Of a stretch of DNA of 25,224 bases, positions 8,390 to 16,103 are shown in pieces. This stretch comes from Bordetella parapertussis (lineage in GTDB: Bacteria; Pseudomonadota; Gammaproteobacteria; Burkholderiales; Burkholderiaceae_D). The notes beneath the pieces are model-generated. The model did no database searches. It was not told the origin of the DNA and saw only the letters and a list, made by a program, of their open reading frames with translations. The DNA lies in the NCBI GenBank assembly GCA_945883145.1, contig CAMCXB010000035.1, positions 1 through 25,224 of the forward strand, given 5' to 3'. The first letter of the stretch is position 1, and every line of letters starts with the position of its first letter. A program made the position numbers and the translations under genes.

Positions 8390-8902
8390 TTATAACGAGC
8401 GTTTGTTACTTTGCAGTTTTTGCTGCACATGCATGAGTAATCCTTTGCTAGCATCTTCTATTAAATCGAGTACATGGTCAAAGCCATCACTGTCGCCGTA
8501 ATAGGGATCGGGAATGACACTTGCATCATGTTTTATACAAAATTCAGTCATACGACGTAATTTACGCATGTGCCCAGGTGGGCAGCGTTCTTCCGTTAAT
8601 GCGAGGTTATCCCAATCCATGACGAGTAGTAGATCAAATTTTTCAAAATCTTGATCATTCAACTGACGGGCACGCAAGGGAGATAAATCATAGCCTCGAC
8701 GAGCAGCATGTTGCTGACTACGAGGATCGGGTGGACTATTGGGATGATAATTATGGGTGCCGGCAGAATCGATGGTTAAGTGTTGCGTTAATCCGGTTTG
8801 CTGAACCAAGTGACGAAAAACACCTTCTGCAGTTGGACTACGGCAGATATTGCCCATACAAATAAAAAGTACATGATAGTGAGTTAGTGTTTGAAATGTC
8901 AT
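8390..8902 (-). CDS. Low-molecular-weight protein tyrosine phosphatase
   Basis: A 170-residue cytoplasmic phosphatase. The P-loop C(X)5R is FICMGNICRSPTAEGVF with nucleophile Cys15 and Arg21. The general acid is Asp132 in PDPYYGD, and the DSAGTHNYH segment after the first helix is also typical. The family removes phosphate from protein tyrosines (or arginines in some Gram-positives); in Proteobacteria some members control exopolysaccharide kinases, but none are encoded nearby, so this looks like the stand-alone housekeeping type. The length is slightly above the usual 150-160. It sits between two small genes for exported proteins on the same strand, 13 bp after one and 22 bp before the other. 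Confidence 0.94.
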   Translation of the reverse strand: MTFQTLTHYHVLFICMGNICRSPTAEGVFRHLVQQTGLTQHLTIDSAGTHNYHPNSPPDPRSQQHAARRGYDLSPLRARQLNDQDFEKFDLLLVMDWDNLALTEERCPPGHMRKLRRMTEFCIKHDASVIPDPYYGDSDGFDHVLDLIEDASKGLLMHVQQKLQSNKRSL

Positions 8903-8915
8903 TATTTAACGTAAA

Positions 8916-9323
8916 TTACAACGTACAGTAACCGTATATGATTTCTGCAGCTAACAAAAAGAAAGGTTTTTTATCGCTTTTTTCTTGTAATCTCACTTCT
9001 AAAAACTGCGCTTGTATACGGCCATTGAGTTTGTTAGACATGACTTTATATGACTGCTGCGCTGAGCCTTGATCAATCACGTTGACTTTCCAGCCTGCGT
9101 TACTCACAAATCGTCCTGCCATTAAACCTTGATCACGCTGCACGATAAACTGCGCACCTATTGCAGTTTCGTAGTAATTTTTTTTACCTGCTAGGGGTTC
9201 TAATTCACCATTTGCCGTTAATTCTGTGACACCAGAAATAGTGCAGGTGAGATCAGACCCCGCATGTGCAGAGTTCGCTAACATTATGAGTAATAATAAT
9301 GCATTGGTACAAAATATTTTCAT
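8916..9323 (-). CDS. Small secreted protein of unknown function
   Basis: A 135-residue protein I do not recognise. The ATG at 9323 is preferred: it has GAGAG a few bases upstream and begins directly with a clean signal peptide (MKIF, hydrophobic core, cleavage after SAHA). A TTG 33 bases earlier would extend the frame into the end of the esterase gene. The mature part is about 115 residues, predicted beta-rich, with cysteines close to both ends (LTCTIS and the terminal YCTL), suggesting one disulfide. The core reads AQFIVQRDQGLMAGRF followed by WKVNVIDQGS. It lies 25 bp after the esterase gene and 13 bp before the phosphatase gene in the same minus-strand run. Probably periplasmic. Confidence 0.72.
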   Translation of the reverse strand: MKIFCTNALLLLIMLANSAHAGSDLTCTISGVTELTANGELEPLAGKKNYYETAIGAQFIVQRDQGLMAGRFVSNAGWKVNVIDQGSAQQSYKVMSNKLNGRIQAQFLEVRLQEKSDKKPFFLLAAEIIYGYCTL

Positions 9324-9348
9324 CACGCTCTCATGATTATTAAAACGA

Positions 9349-10023
9349 TTAAGCAAGTAAGCGTTGTAGCCAATGACCTATATCAGTAATTTCTTCTTCA
9401 CATACTGAGTGCTGCATTAAATATTCATGCCACTCAATGTTGTAGCCTAGCGCATGCAAAAAATCGCGTGATTGTTCTGCGCGATCTATTGTTACTACGC
9501 CATCACCTCTGCCATGTGCCATAAATATAGGCGTAGATTTATTCGCAGGATGATGTTCTGCTGTGACAGTGCTTTGAATCGGTAAATAACCGGATAAACA
9601 CATGAGGCCTGCTAATTTTTGTGGAAAGCGCAATCCTGTTTGCAGCGTCATGGCACAGCCTTGAGAAAACCCAGCTAAGATAATTTTATCTGCGCTGATG
9701 CCTCTTTCGATTTCACGCTCAATTAAAGCGTCAATTTGTTTTTGTGATTTTCTTAAACCAGCATTATCTTCTTTGCGCACTAAATCCATAGCTAAGATGT
9801 CATACCAAGCAGGCATCACATAACCACCATTAATCGTAACCGGTATGCTATCTGCATTTGGAAAGACGAAACGTATGCCAGGACAACCTGATAAATTCAG
9901 CTCGCGTACGATAGGTACAAAGTCGGAGCCATCGGCGCCGAGGCCATGCATCCAGATGACAGCAGCAGAGGGATCTTCGTTGGTAGTGACTTCTATGCAA
10001 TCGAGGTAGGCGTGATCTGACAT
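9349..10023 (-). CDS. Carboxylesterase / alpha-beta hydrolase (Abhydrolase_2)
   Basis: A 224-residue cytoplasmic serine hydrolase of the carboxylesterase/acyl-protein thioesterase-like family. An oxyanion-hole motif VIWMHGLGADGSDFVP is near residue 25. The catalytic triad is readable as Ser120 in LAGFSQGCAM, Asp174 in HGRGDGVV and His205 in MQHSVCEEEI. The family hydrolyses short acyl esters and some lysophospholipids; the natural substrate cannot be told from sequence. The length is typical. It is the third gene of the darP-led run, 34 bp after mog. Confidence 0.92.
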   Translation of the reverse strand: MSDHAYLDCIEVTTNEDPSAAVIWMHGLGADGSDFVPIVRELNLSGCPGIRFVFPNADSIPVTINGGYVMPAWYDILAMDLVRKEDNAGLRKSQKQIDALIEREIERGISADKIILAGFSQGCAMTLQTGLRFPQKLAGLMCLSGYLPIQSTVTAEHHPANKSTPIFMAHGRGDGVVTIDRAEQSRDFLHALGYNIEWHEYLMQHSVCEEEITDIGHWLQRLLA

Positions 10024-10057
10024 AAGTGGGGTGAAATAAAATTAAACAGATAAATTT

Positions 10058-10675
10058 TTAGTTTTTATTGCGTATCGCTGATTTAGGTCGAAAGACTTTA
10101 CATACTGCTTCATGTGTTTCTATGTAAGGACCGCCGATTAAATCTATGCAATAAGGAACGGCAGCAAAGATGCCAGAGACCAGTGACTTACCTGATTCAT
10201 CTTTTAATCCTTCTAGAGTTTCTTTAATCGACTTAGGTTGACCTGGTAAATTCATGATTAAAGCAGCGTGATCCGATGTTTCACGAATCACGGCGACTTG
10301 TCGTGAGAGGATGGCAGTTGGAACAAATTTCAAACTGATCTGACGCATTTGCTCTCCAAAGCCTGGCATTTCACGAGTGCCAACGGCTAGCGTTGCTTCA
10401 GGTGTGACGTCGCGTCTTGCTGGGCCTGTGCCACCGGTGGTGAGCACGAGATCGCAACCACATTCATCGACCAACTCAATGATAGTTTTTTCAATGATTG
10501 GTTTTTCATCGGGAATCAAGCGCGTTTCCATTTGCCATGGACTACTTAAGGCAGCGCTAAACCAGTCACGTAATGCTGGTACACCTTGATCTTCATACAC
10601 ACCACTAGAGGCACGATCAGAAATTGATACTAAGCCTATGATTAATTCATCAGGATGGGTTCTCGTCTTCTTCAT
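10058..10675 (-). CDS. mog: Molybdopterin adenylyltransferase MogA
   Basis: A 205-residue cytoplasmic enzyme of molybdenum cofactor synthesis. It adenylates molybdopterin before molybdate insertion. The MoCF-binding motif TTGGTGPARRDVTPEA is at residues 79-94, and other MogA features are IGLVSISDRAS at the start, EMPGFGEQMRQISLKFVPTAILSR and LIMNLPGQPKSI. MogA rather than MoaB or CinA is favoured by length and by the C-terminal segment FAAVPYCIDLIGGPYIET. The start overlaps the 3' end of darP by 26 bp, and no later Met precedes the core fold, so the overlap appears real and suggests translational coupling. No other mo genes are in the window. Confidence 0.93.
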   Translation of the reverse strand: MKKTRTHPDELIIGLVSISDRASSGVYEDQGVPALRDWFSAALSSPWQMETRLIPDEKPIIEKTIIELVDECGCDLVLTTGGTGPARRDVTPEATLAVGTREMPGFGEQMRQISLKFVPTAILSRQVAVIRETSDHAALIMNLPGQPKSIKETLEGLKDESGKSLVSGIFAAVPYCIDLIGGPYIETHEAVCKVFRPKSAIRNKN

Positions 10676-11249
10676 GATCAGCAGATTCTTCTAAACGTTG
10701 AGCTTTTGCATCAGCCTGTAGTGATTTTAATAATTGATAAATTTCACGATAGGCTTTAGGAGGTTTATTCTCACTTACTTCTTTTCGTGCATTGCGTATC
10801 AGTGTGCGTAGATGTTGACCATCAACCTGCGGGTGGCGAGACAGTAATAAAGTAAGCGCTTCATCATCGGCAAGCAGTTTGTCACGTTGACGTTCGAGTG
10901 CGTGTAATGCAGCAGTTTCAGATTTTGATGCACCTTTCCAGCTATCGATAGTGGCTTGAATGACAGCGACTTCTTCTTCATTCAAACTACGCATTTTTTT
11001 TCCGACATATTGCAGTTGTCGACGTCTGCCTTCGTGATCTTTAATTTGTTGGCATTCCAAAATTGCATCACGTACATCTTCAGGCATGGGAATGCGCTTA
11101 ACACGATCTCGCGCTTCTTCAACTAATTCAGACCCTAATTTTTGCAGCGCGGTCATTTCGCGCTTTAGTTGAGATTTTGAGGGCCGTTCGTATTGTTGCT
11201 CGAATTCGTTGGATTGGAACCCCACAGCGCCTCGATTTGGGTTAGGCAT
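10650..11249 (-). CDS. darP: Ribosome-associated protein DarP/YjgA (DUF615)
   Basis: A 199-residue cytoplasmic protein of the YjgA/DarP family, which binds the 50S subunit late in assembly and near its peptidyl-transferase centre. Family hallmarks: ERPSKSQLKREMTALQKLG near the start, IPMPEDVRDAILECQQI, DHEGRRRQLQYVGKKMR, and a basic/charged helical C-terminus containing LLSRHPQVDGQHLRTLIRNA. The ATG at 11249 is preferred; an in-frame TTG nine codons earlier is possible but has no better ribosome binding site. It is the first gene of the minus-strand run and is divergent from pmbA, a pairing I recall from other betaproteobacteria. The family is confined mainly to beta- and gammaproteobacteria, which helps place the organism. 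Confidence 0.92.
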   Translation of the reverse strand: MPNPNRGAVGFQSNEFEQQYERPSKSQLKREMTALQKLGSELVEEARDRVKRIPMPEDVRDAILECQQIKDHEGRRRQLQYVGKKMRSLNEEEVAVIQATIDSWKGASKSETAALHALERQRDKLLADDEALTLLLSRHPQVDGQHLRTLIRNARKEVSENKPPKAYREIYQLLKSLQADAKAQRLEESADHEEDENPS

Positions 11250-11323
11250 ATTCAGTTGATCTTTCTGATTTTTCAAACGCCTGTATGATAACTCTTTTGA
11301 CTCACTAACCCAGAAACGTCTCC

Positions 11324-12688
11324 ATGAAACAAGCCATTTTTACCCATACTCAGGATCAGTTAAAACAGATTGCCCGTGATGTCTTGCGTTTTGCGCAAGA
11401 AAAAGGGGCGAGTGATGCCGTTGTCGAGATTAGTGAAGGTCAAGGATTATCGGTCACAGTGCGTAAAGCGCAGGTTGAGACCATAGAGCAGAATAAAGAT
11501 AAAGGAATTGGTGTCACAGTGTACTTAGGAGAGGGCAAAGCAATTCGGCGTGGAAATGCCAGTACTTCGGATTTTTCCACCTCTTCTTTGCGCGATACGG
11601 TTGACGCGGCTTATAACATTGCGCGTTTCACAGCAGAAGATGATTGCGCTGGTTTGCCTGAGGAAGCCTTCTTTGAGCGACATCCACAAGATTTACAGCT
11701 TTGTTACCCGTGGTCTGTAACGGCAGAACAAGCTGTCGAGATTGCAAAGAAAATTGAAGGTGCTGCCTTTGCAGTGGATAAACGCATTACCAATAGTGAA
11801 GGTGCGAATGTCCATACGCAGCAATCACATTTCGTGTTGGCGAACTCTCGTGGCTTTATCGGTGGCTATCCTTATTCCAGACATTCCTTATCAGTGTCAC
11901 CCATTGCAGGTAAGGGTAACAATATGCAGCGTGATGATTGGTATTCCTCGGAACGCAATCCACAGCATTTAGCGAAACCAGAGGCGATAGGCCGTTATGC
12001 TGCAGAACGTGCTCTATCACGTTTACATGCACGCAAACTCGATACACGTAAATGTCCAGTTTTGTTTGAGGCGCCGATAGCAGCCGGTTTATTAGGTGCC
12101 TTTGTACAAGCCGTCTCGGGTGGTGCTTTATACAGAAAATCAACGTTCTTACTCGACTCTTTAGGTACTTCAGTATTTGGATCCGATATTCAAGTAGTTG
12201 AAGATCCACATTTGGTTGGTGCAGTCGGTTCTGCCCCTTTTGATGAAGAAGGCGTCAAAACACAGCGTAGAGAAGTAGTGAGAGATGGCGTATTACAAGG
12301 CTATTTTTTATCCACTTATTCTGCACGTAAGCTAGGCATGCAAACAACGGGTAACGCAGGTGGTTCGCATAATTTGCAGATCACGTCTGTGAATACCAAG
12401 GCTAGTGATAACTTCAAGGCCATGCTAAAAAAATTGGACACTGGTTTATTGGTCACAGAGCTAATGGGGCAGGGTGTGAATTATGTGACGGGTGATTATT
12501 CACGTGGCGCATCCGGTTATTGGGTGGAGCGCGGCATTATTCAATATCCGGTAGAAGAAATTACAATTGCAGGTAACATGAAAACAATGTTGAAAGATAT
12601 TGTTGCTATTGGTTCTGATACGCTGATTCGCGGCACTAAGAAAACTGGCTCTATCTTGATAGGTAATATGACTATCGCAGGCTCATAA
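11324..12688 (+). CDS. pmbA: Metalloprotease-associated protein PmbA/TldE
   Basis: A 454-residue cytoplasmic protein of the TldD/PmbA family. TldE (PmbA) forms a heterodimeric protease with TldD, acting in peptide maturation (microcin B17) and CcdA antitoxin turnover in E. coli. Recognisable segments: IEQNKDKGIGVTVYLGEGKA near the N-terminus, CPVLFEAPIAAGLLGAFVQA (244-263), SAPFDEEGVKTQRREVVRDG (303-322) and TTGNAGGSHNL (341-351). The HExxxH zinc motif of TldD is absent, as expected for the non-catalytic TldE partner; tldD itself is not in the window. The length is typical. It is divergent from darP and followed by a strong intrinsic terminator. Confidence 0.94.
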   Translation: MKQAIFTHTQDQLKQIARDVLRFAQEKGASDAVVEISEGQGLSVTVRKAQVETIEQNKDKGIGVTVYLGEGKAIRRGNASTSDFSTSSLRDTVDAAYNIARFTAEDDCAGLPEEAFFERHPQDLQLCYPWSVTAEQAVEIAKKIEGAAFAVDKRITNSEGANVHTQQSHFVLANSRGFIGGYPYSRHSLSVSPIAGKGNNMQRDDWYSSERNPQHLAKPEAIGRYAAERALSRLHARKLDTRKCPVLFEAPIAAGLLGAFVQAVSGGALYRKSTFLLDSLGTSVFGSDIQVVEDPHLVGAVGSAPFDEEGVKTQRREVVRDGVLQGYFLSTYSARKLGMQTTGNAGGSHNLQITSVNTKASDNFKAMLKKLDTGLLVTELMGQGVNYVTGDYSRGASGYWVERGIIQYPVEEITIAGNMKTMLKDIVAIGSDTLIRGTKKTGSILIGNMTIAGS

Positions 12689-12729
12689 ATTTGCATTGAA
12701 CTTATTTTATAATTTAACTAGAACTTTTT

Positions 12730-12767
12730 ATCGGACTTTGTATAAGTTATGCAGAGTCCGATTTTTT
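12730..12767 (+). terminator. Intrinsic terminator after pmbA
   Basis: An 11-bp stem (12730-12740 with 12752-12762, one G-U pair), an 11-base loop, then a T tract to 12767. It starts 41 bases after the pmbA stop. Confidence 0.85.
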
Positions 12768-13018
12768 ATGCAGCATTGTTTTTTCTCAATTGAGAGATCA
12801 CAAGTAAAGCTCTTATTATTTTTTCTTGAACAGAAATTTTTTCAGTTAGCTATGCAATGATAATTAGGATAAGTGATGCATTCTATGTGTAATTGATGTG
12901 CATATACGACATTCCTTTTTCATATCCATAAACTCGGTAATCAATAGAAATTTTACTTTCTTATGGTGTCATATTTCTGATACTGCGCATAAACAACAAA
13001 GTATCATTACTATCAATT

Positions 13019-13043
13019 TGGTATTGCTGCTATCTAAATACCA
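13019..13043. repeat. Inverted repeat upstream of dctP (possible operator)
   Basis: Perfect 7-bp arms TGGTATT and AATACCA separated by 11 bases, about 107 bp before the dctP start. There is no T tract, so a terminator is unlikely. It could be a regulator binding site, but chance occurrence is not excluded. Confidence 0.3.
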
Positions 13044-13149
13044 CTCCTAAAATTGCAATTGTTTTAACAAGCACAGTTTGTATGCGGCGAATTGATCCTC
13101 GCTTCATGTAACGCATTGCTAAAACATTTCGCTAATAGGAGACAACTCA

Positions 13150-14229
13150 ATGGAACGTCGTTCGTTTATTACAAAAGCTGCTGCAGGTATCGCAGTTGGT
13201 GCACTCGCAGCTCCCGCAATTGCGCAAGGTAACCCCACCATTCATTGGCGGCTTGCCTCTAGCTTTCCTAAATCACTCGATACTATTTTTGGTGTAACTG
13301 AAATTTTTTCAAAACGTGTAGCGCAGCTGACTGATGGAAAATTTCTAATTCGCTGCTTCCCAGGTGGTGAAATCGTACCTGCATTACAAGTGATGGATGC
13401 GGTACAAGCCGGCACTGTAGAAATGGGTCACAGTGCCTCTTACTATTATTTTGGTAAGGATCCTACCTTCGCATTTGATTGTGCTGTGCCGTTTGGTTTA
13501 ACTGCGCGTCAACAAACAGCGTGGTTTGATCAAGGCGGTGGTCGCGAGTTACTGCGTGAGTTTTTTCAGGAATACGGCATTATCAATTTCTTGGGTGGTA
13601 ATACCGGTTCGCAAATGGGTGGCTGGTTCCGTAAAGAAGTGCATACGCCAGATGATTTATCGGGATTAAAAATGCGTGTTGGTGGTTTTGCGGGTCGAGT
13701 GATGCAGCGCTTAGGTGTCGTACCACAGCAAATTGCAGGAGGTGATATTTATCCTGCGCTTGAAAAAGGAACTATCGATGCAGCGGAATGGATAGGTCCG
13801 TATGATGATGAAAAACTAGGCTTTAACAAAGTCGCACCTTACTACTACACACCAGGTTGGTGGGAAGCCGGTGCTCAACTTTCATTCTACGTAGGCATTA
13901 AAGAATGGGAAAAATTGCCTAAGCTTTATCAACATGCCTTAGAAGTCGCAACCTATGAAGCACACATCACTATGCAGGCAATGTATGACGCACGCAATCC
14001 TCAAGCACTAGCACGTTTACTGAAGAATGGTGCAAAGATGCGTAGCTATTCCAAATCTATTATGGATGCTTGTCATAAATCTGCGGCTGAAGTGATGAAT
14101 GAAGAAGCCAGTAAAAATGCAAAATTCAAAAAAATCATGGAGCCATGGAAACGCTTCCGTCAAGATCAAAATCAATGGTACTCAGTAGCAGAGGCGCCAA
14201 TACAAAATTATTTGATTAGCCGTAAATAA
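13150..14229 (+). CDS. TRAP transporter substrate-binding protein, DctP family (FcbT1/TakP type)
   Basis: A 359-residue periplasmic binding protein of a tripartite ATP-independent transporter. The N-terminus MERRSFITKAAAG has a twin-arginine-like motif, with likely cleavage after AIA (residue 25), so export may use Tat. Family features: NTGSQMGGWF (151-160), LSGLKMRVGG with Arg176, the conserved carboxylate-binding position, and TIDAAEWIGPYDDEK (208-222), whose Glu213-Trp214 correspond to substrate/Na+ contacts in Rhodobacter TakP. This group (COG4663) binds 2-oxo acids or other monocarboxylates; the exact ligand is unknown. A strong AGGAG lies eight bases before the ATG. Unusually, its membrane partners are on the opposite strand about 1.9 kb away, and a terminator follows directly. 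Confidence 0.92.
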   Translation: MERRSFITKAAAGIAVGALAAPAIAQGNPTIHWRLASSFPKSLDTIFGVTEIFSKRVAQLTDGKFLIRCFPGGEIVPALQVMDAVQAGTVEMGHSASYYYFGKDPTFAFDCAVPFGLTARQQTAWFDQGGGRELLREFFQEYGIINFLGGNTGSQMGGWFRKEVHTPDDLSGLKMRVGGFAGRVMQRLGVVPQQIAGGDIYPALEKGTIDAAEWIGPYDDEKLGFNKVAPYYYTPGWWEAGAQLSFYVGIKEWEKLPKLYQHALEVATYEAHITMQAMYDARNPQALARLLKNGAKMRSYSKSIMDACHKSAAEVMNEEASKNAKFKKIMEPWKRFRQDQNQWYSVAEAPIQNYLISRK

Positions 14230-14278
14230 ATAGCAGATAAGTTTATTCAACTCAGCTATAGCTAGCTGATAATCAATG

Positions 14279-14310
14279 AAGCAGGAGAACATTGTTCTCC
14301 TGCTTTTTTT
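14279..14310 (+). terminator. Intrinsic terminator after dctP
   Basis: A perfect 12-bp stem (14279-14290 with 14294-14305), a three-base loop ATT, and a continuous T tract through 14310. It begins 49 bases after the dctP stop and separates dctP from the next gene. Confidence 0.92.
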
Positions 14311-14350
14311 ATTTTCTAGCGATTAATGTGAATAAATTTTGTGAGGGTAT

Positions 14351-15994
14351 ATGGATAGATTCACGCAGTCATGGTTAGCTCGTTCCGCATCTTGGTTAGT
14401 ACCCAAAGAATATGAATCCGCGATAAAGGAAAATAGTCAGCAACACATACAAGAAACGCTACAACATTATGAGTATTCAAAATTATTAGAATTTTTACAA
14501 AATCAAATAGATAAAAATACGGATGGTATTGCGAATATCTCAATTGCAGCAGGTCCGTTATGCAATGATTTAACCGATGAACAAAAAACTGTCTGGTCTC
14601 AAGTTACACATACGATTAATAAACAGTTTAAAGACTCAGGTATAGCGATACGATTTGATTTGCAGAATAATCAAGCGAATGATACCGACATAAAGAAAAA
14701 TGCATCCAATTATCCACCTCACTCTATCTTGCTAGAGCATTGCAATAATAGCCAGCCTATGCAGCATCGTGATGCAAGTAGTCATCATATTTTTAATATG
14801 CCTACACATCTTAGTAATGAAGAAGGCTCACGCGAACTGGCTTTGTATTTAAGAACTTATTTACATGTCTCTCGTAATGACACTGCGGTGCTAGAGCAAC
14901 TACGCGATCCTCTGCATACATATAAAAATTTACATCCCGATGTACGTGAATCCATGTGTAATCCTATTGCCCATGATTTTGATACCACCTCAATTTTGTC
15001 AACAAAACAGCAATGTATCGATCATGGATATATAGAGCGTGCTTTTATTTTTGGGGAACGTTCAGAGAAATTAGGCTACTTTGATGAAGGTGCGATTAAA
15101 TGTATTTTTCCAGATTCGATTGAAGGATATGAGTTGTGTGTAAATCAAACCACTGAAGCGGTCTATCAGTGGATAGAAAATAATTACAGTGCAAAAGTGG
15201 CAAGTAGTTTTAGTGCTGCATTTATTAAAGAAATTACTCAGCAAGTACTGATGAATGGTGTAGCAAGATTAGATTTGTCTTCAGAACAGCGTGATATAGC
15301 ACTCGCTTCCGTAAAAATAATTTCTTCATTATTGCAATGCTCAGTCTTGGTTGGAGGAGGATTGCCATTAGTGGCAACAGCCACGATGATGACTGCTGCT
15401 GAATTATCCGGAAGTAAAACACTGCAATCAATGACAAATTTATTAGGCGAAGCAAACTTATTACAGCTGATGTTGCAACTCATGCGGGGAAATAGTTTTG
15501 CCCTGATTGCGATTGGTACGGCTTTTGCGGGTAAGTATGCTGGCATCGCAGTTGGTGAGGGATTGAACCAAATATTTGATTGCTTTGTCGCGATGACTAA
15601 ACAGCAGCGTAAGCATCATCTAGAGGCGCTAAACCAGCTACCAGGCTTCATCACTCATAGCCCCTTATCTCATGCCGCGCAATATGTGGCGAAACAGACG
15701 CCAGAGAGTGTTCAGACATTTTTGAAATCAGCAGCTACTACACTGACAACTTGGGATAAAACGCTAGCAATGGGAGTTGAGCGCTATGTCAATTTACGTT
15801 GCCTAACTAGTTATTTATGGCGCGTTGAAGAGGAGAGTTCAGCAGAACATGAGATTATGAAAAAATTAGACACGGTGATGTCATTGAATAATTTAATAGT
15901 TGGCGATTCATCTGATTCTTTGGTGGAGTCAACAGAGCTAAGCAGTAATTATGGTACTGGATTCAATTCTCATCAAACAGAAGATGTAATGTAG
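14351..15994 (+). CDS. Unrecognised 547-residue protein with central hydrophobic helices
   Basis: I do not recognise this family. GAGGG (14343-14347) lies three bases before the ATG. There is no signal peptide. Residues 1-310 are hydrophilic, Asn/Gln/His/Ser-rich and predicted mixed. Two hydrophobic, Gly/Ala-rich helical stretches follow at about 315-352 and 362-405, the second containing FALIAIGTAFAGKYAGIAVG. After these come an amphipathic helical region (about 410-490) and a short acidic, Ser-rich tail (VEEESSAEH, then TELSSNYGTG). A soluble protein with paired internal hydrophobic hairpins recalls pore-forming toxins, translocators or secreted effectors, but this is only architecture. It is the only gene between dctP and the convergent dctM and has strong terminators on both sides, so it is its own transcription unit. 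It looks more AT-rich than its neighbours by eye. Probably acquired; function unknown. Confidence 0.8.
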   Translation: MDRFTQSWLARSASWLVPKEYESAIKENSQQHIQETLQHYEYSKLLEFLQNQIDKNTDGIANISIAAGPLCNDLTDEQKTVWSQVTHTINKQFKDSGIAIRFDLQNNQANDTDIKKNASNYPPHSILLEHCNNSQPMQHRDASSHHIFNMPTHLSNEEGSRELALYLRTYLHVSRNDTAVLEQLRDPLHTYKNLHPDVRESMCNPIAHDFDTTSILSTKQQCIDHGYIERAFIFGERSEKLGYFDEGAIKCIFPDSIEGYELCVNQTTEAVYQWIENNYSAKVASSFSAAFIKEITQQVLMNGVARLDLSSEQRDIALASVKIISSLLQCSVLVGGGLPLVATATMMTAAELSGSKTLQSMTNLLGEANLLQLMLQLMRGNSFALIAIGTAFAGKYAGIAVGEGLNQIFDCFVAMTKQQRKHHLEALNQLPGFITHSPLSHAAQYVAKQTPESVQTFLKSAATTLTTWDKTLAMGVERYVNLRCLTSYLWRVEEESSAEHEIMKKLDTVMSLNNLIVGDSSDSLVESTELSSNYGTGFNSHQTEDVM

Positions 15995-16023
15995 TTTAAA
16001 AAAATGGTAGTTGCTTACTAAAT

Positions 16024-16057
16024 AAAACGAGGGAAGCTTAGCTTCCCTCGTTTTTTT
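16024..16057. terminator. Bidirectional intrinsic terminator between convergent genes
   Basis: A perfect 14-bp stem (16024-16037 with 16041-16054) with a TTA loop, flanked by A's on the left and a T tract on the right, so it can stop transcripts from both the 547-residue gene (plus) and dctM (minus). Confidence 0.92.
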
Positions 16058-16103
16058 ACTAATAAAAGATAACTGAGTTTTTATATGACTCCCACACAAA
16101 GAA

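Larger units (their letters stand above)
12689..13149 (+). other. Intergenic region between pmbA and dctP
   Basis: A 461-bp AT-rich stretch with no credible gene. It contains the pmbA terminator, a 12-bp perfect palindrome TCTCAATTGAGA (12784-12795) and an inverted repeat TGGTATT/AATACCA (13019-13043) about 107 bases before dctP. AGGAG (13137-13141) eight bases before the dctP ATG is its ribosome binding site. I could not pick a convincing -35/-10 pair. Confidence 0.6.

Noticed and set aside
14780..15080. Possible degenerate zinc metalloprotease (Met-turn-like SILS after a helix) in the 547-residue protein
   Set aside because: The corresponding helix lacks the HExxH histidines and glutamate, so there is no basis for a protease call.
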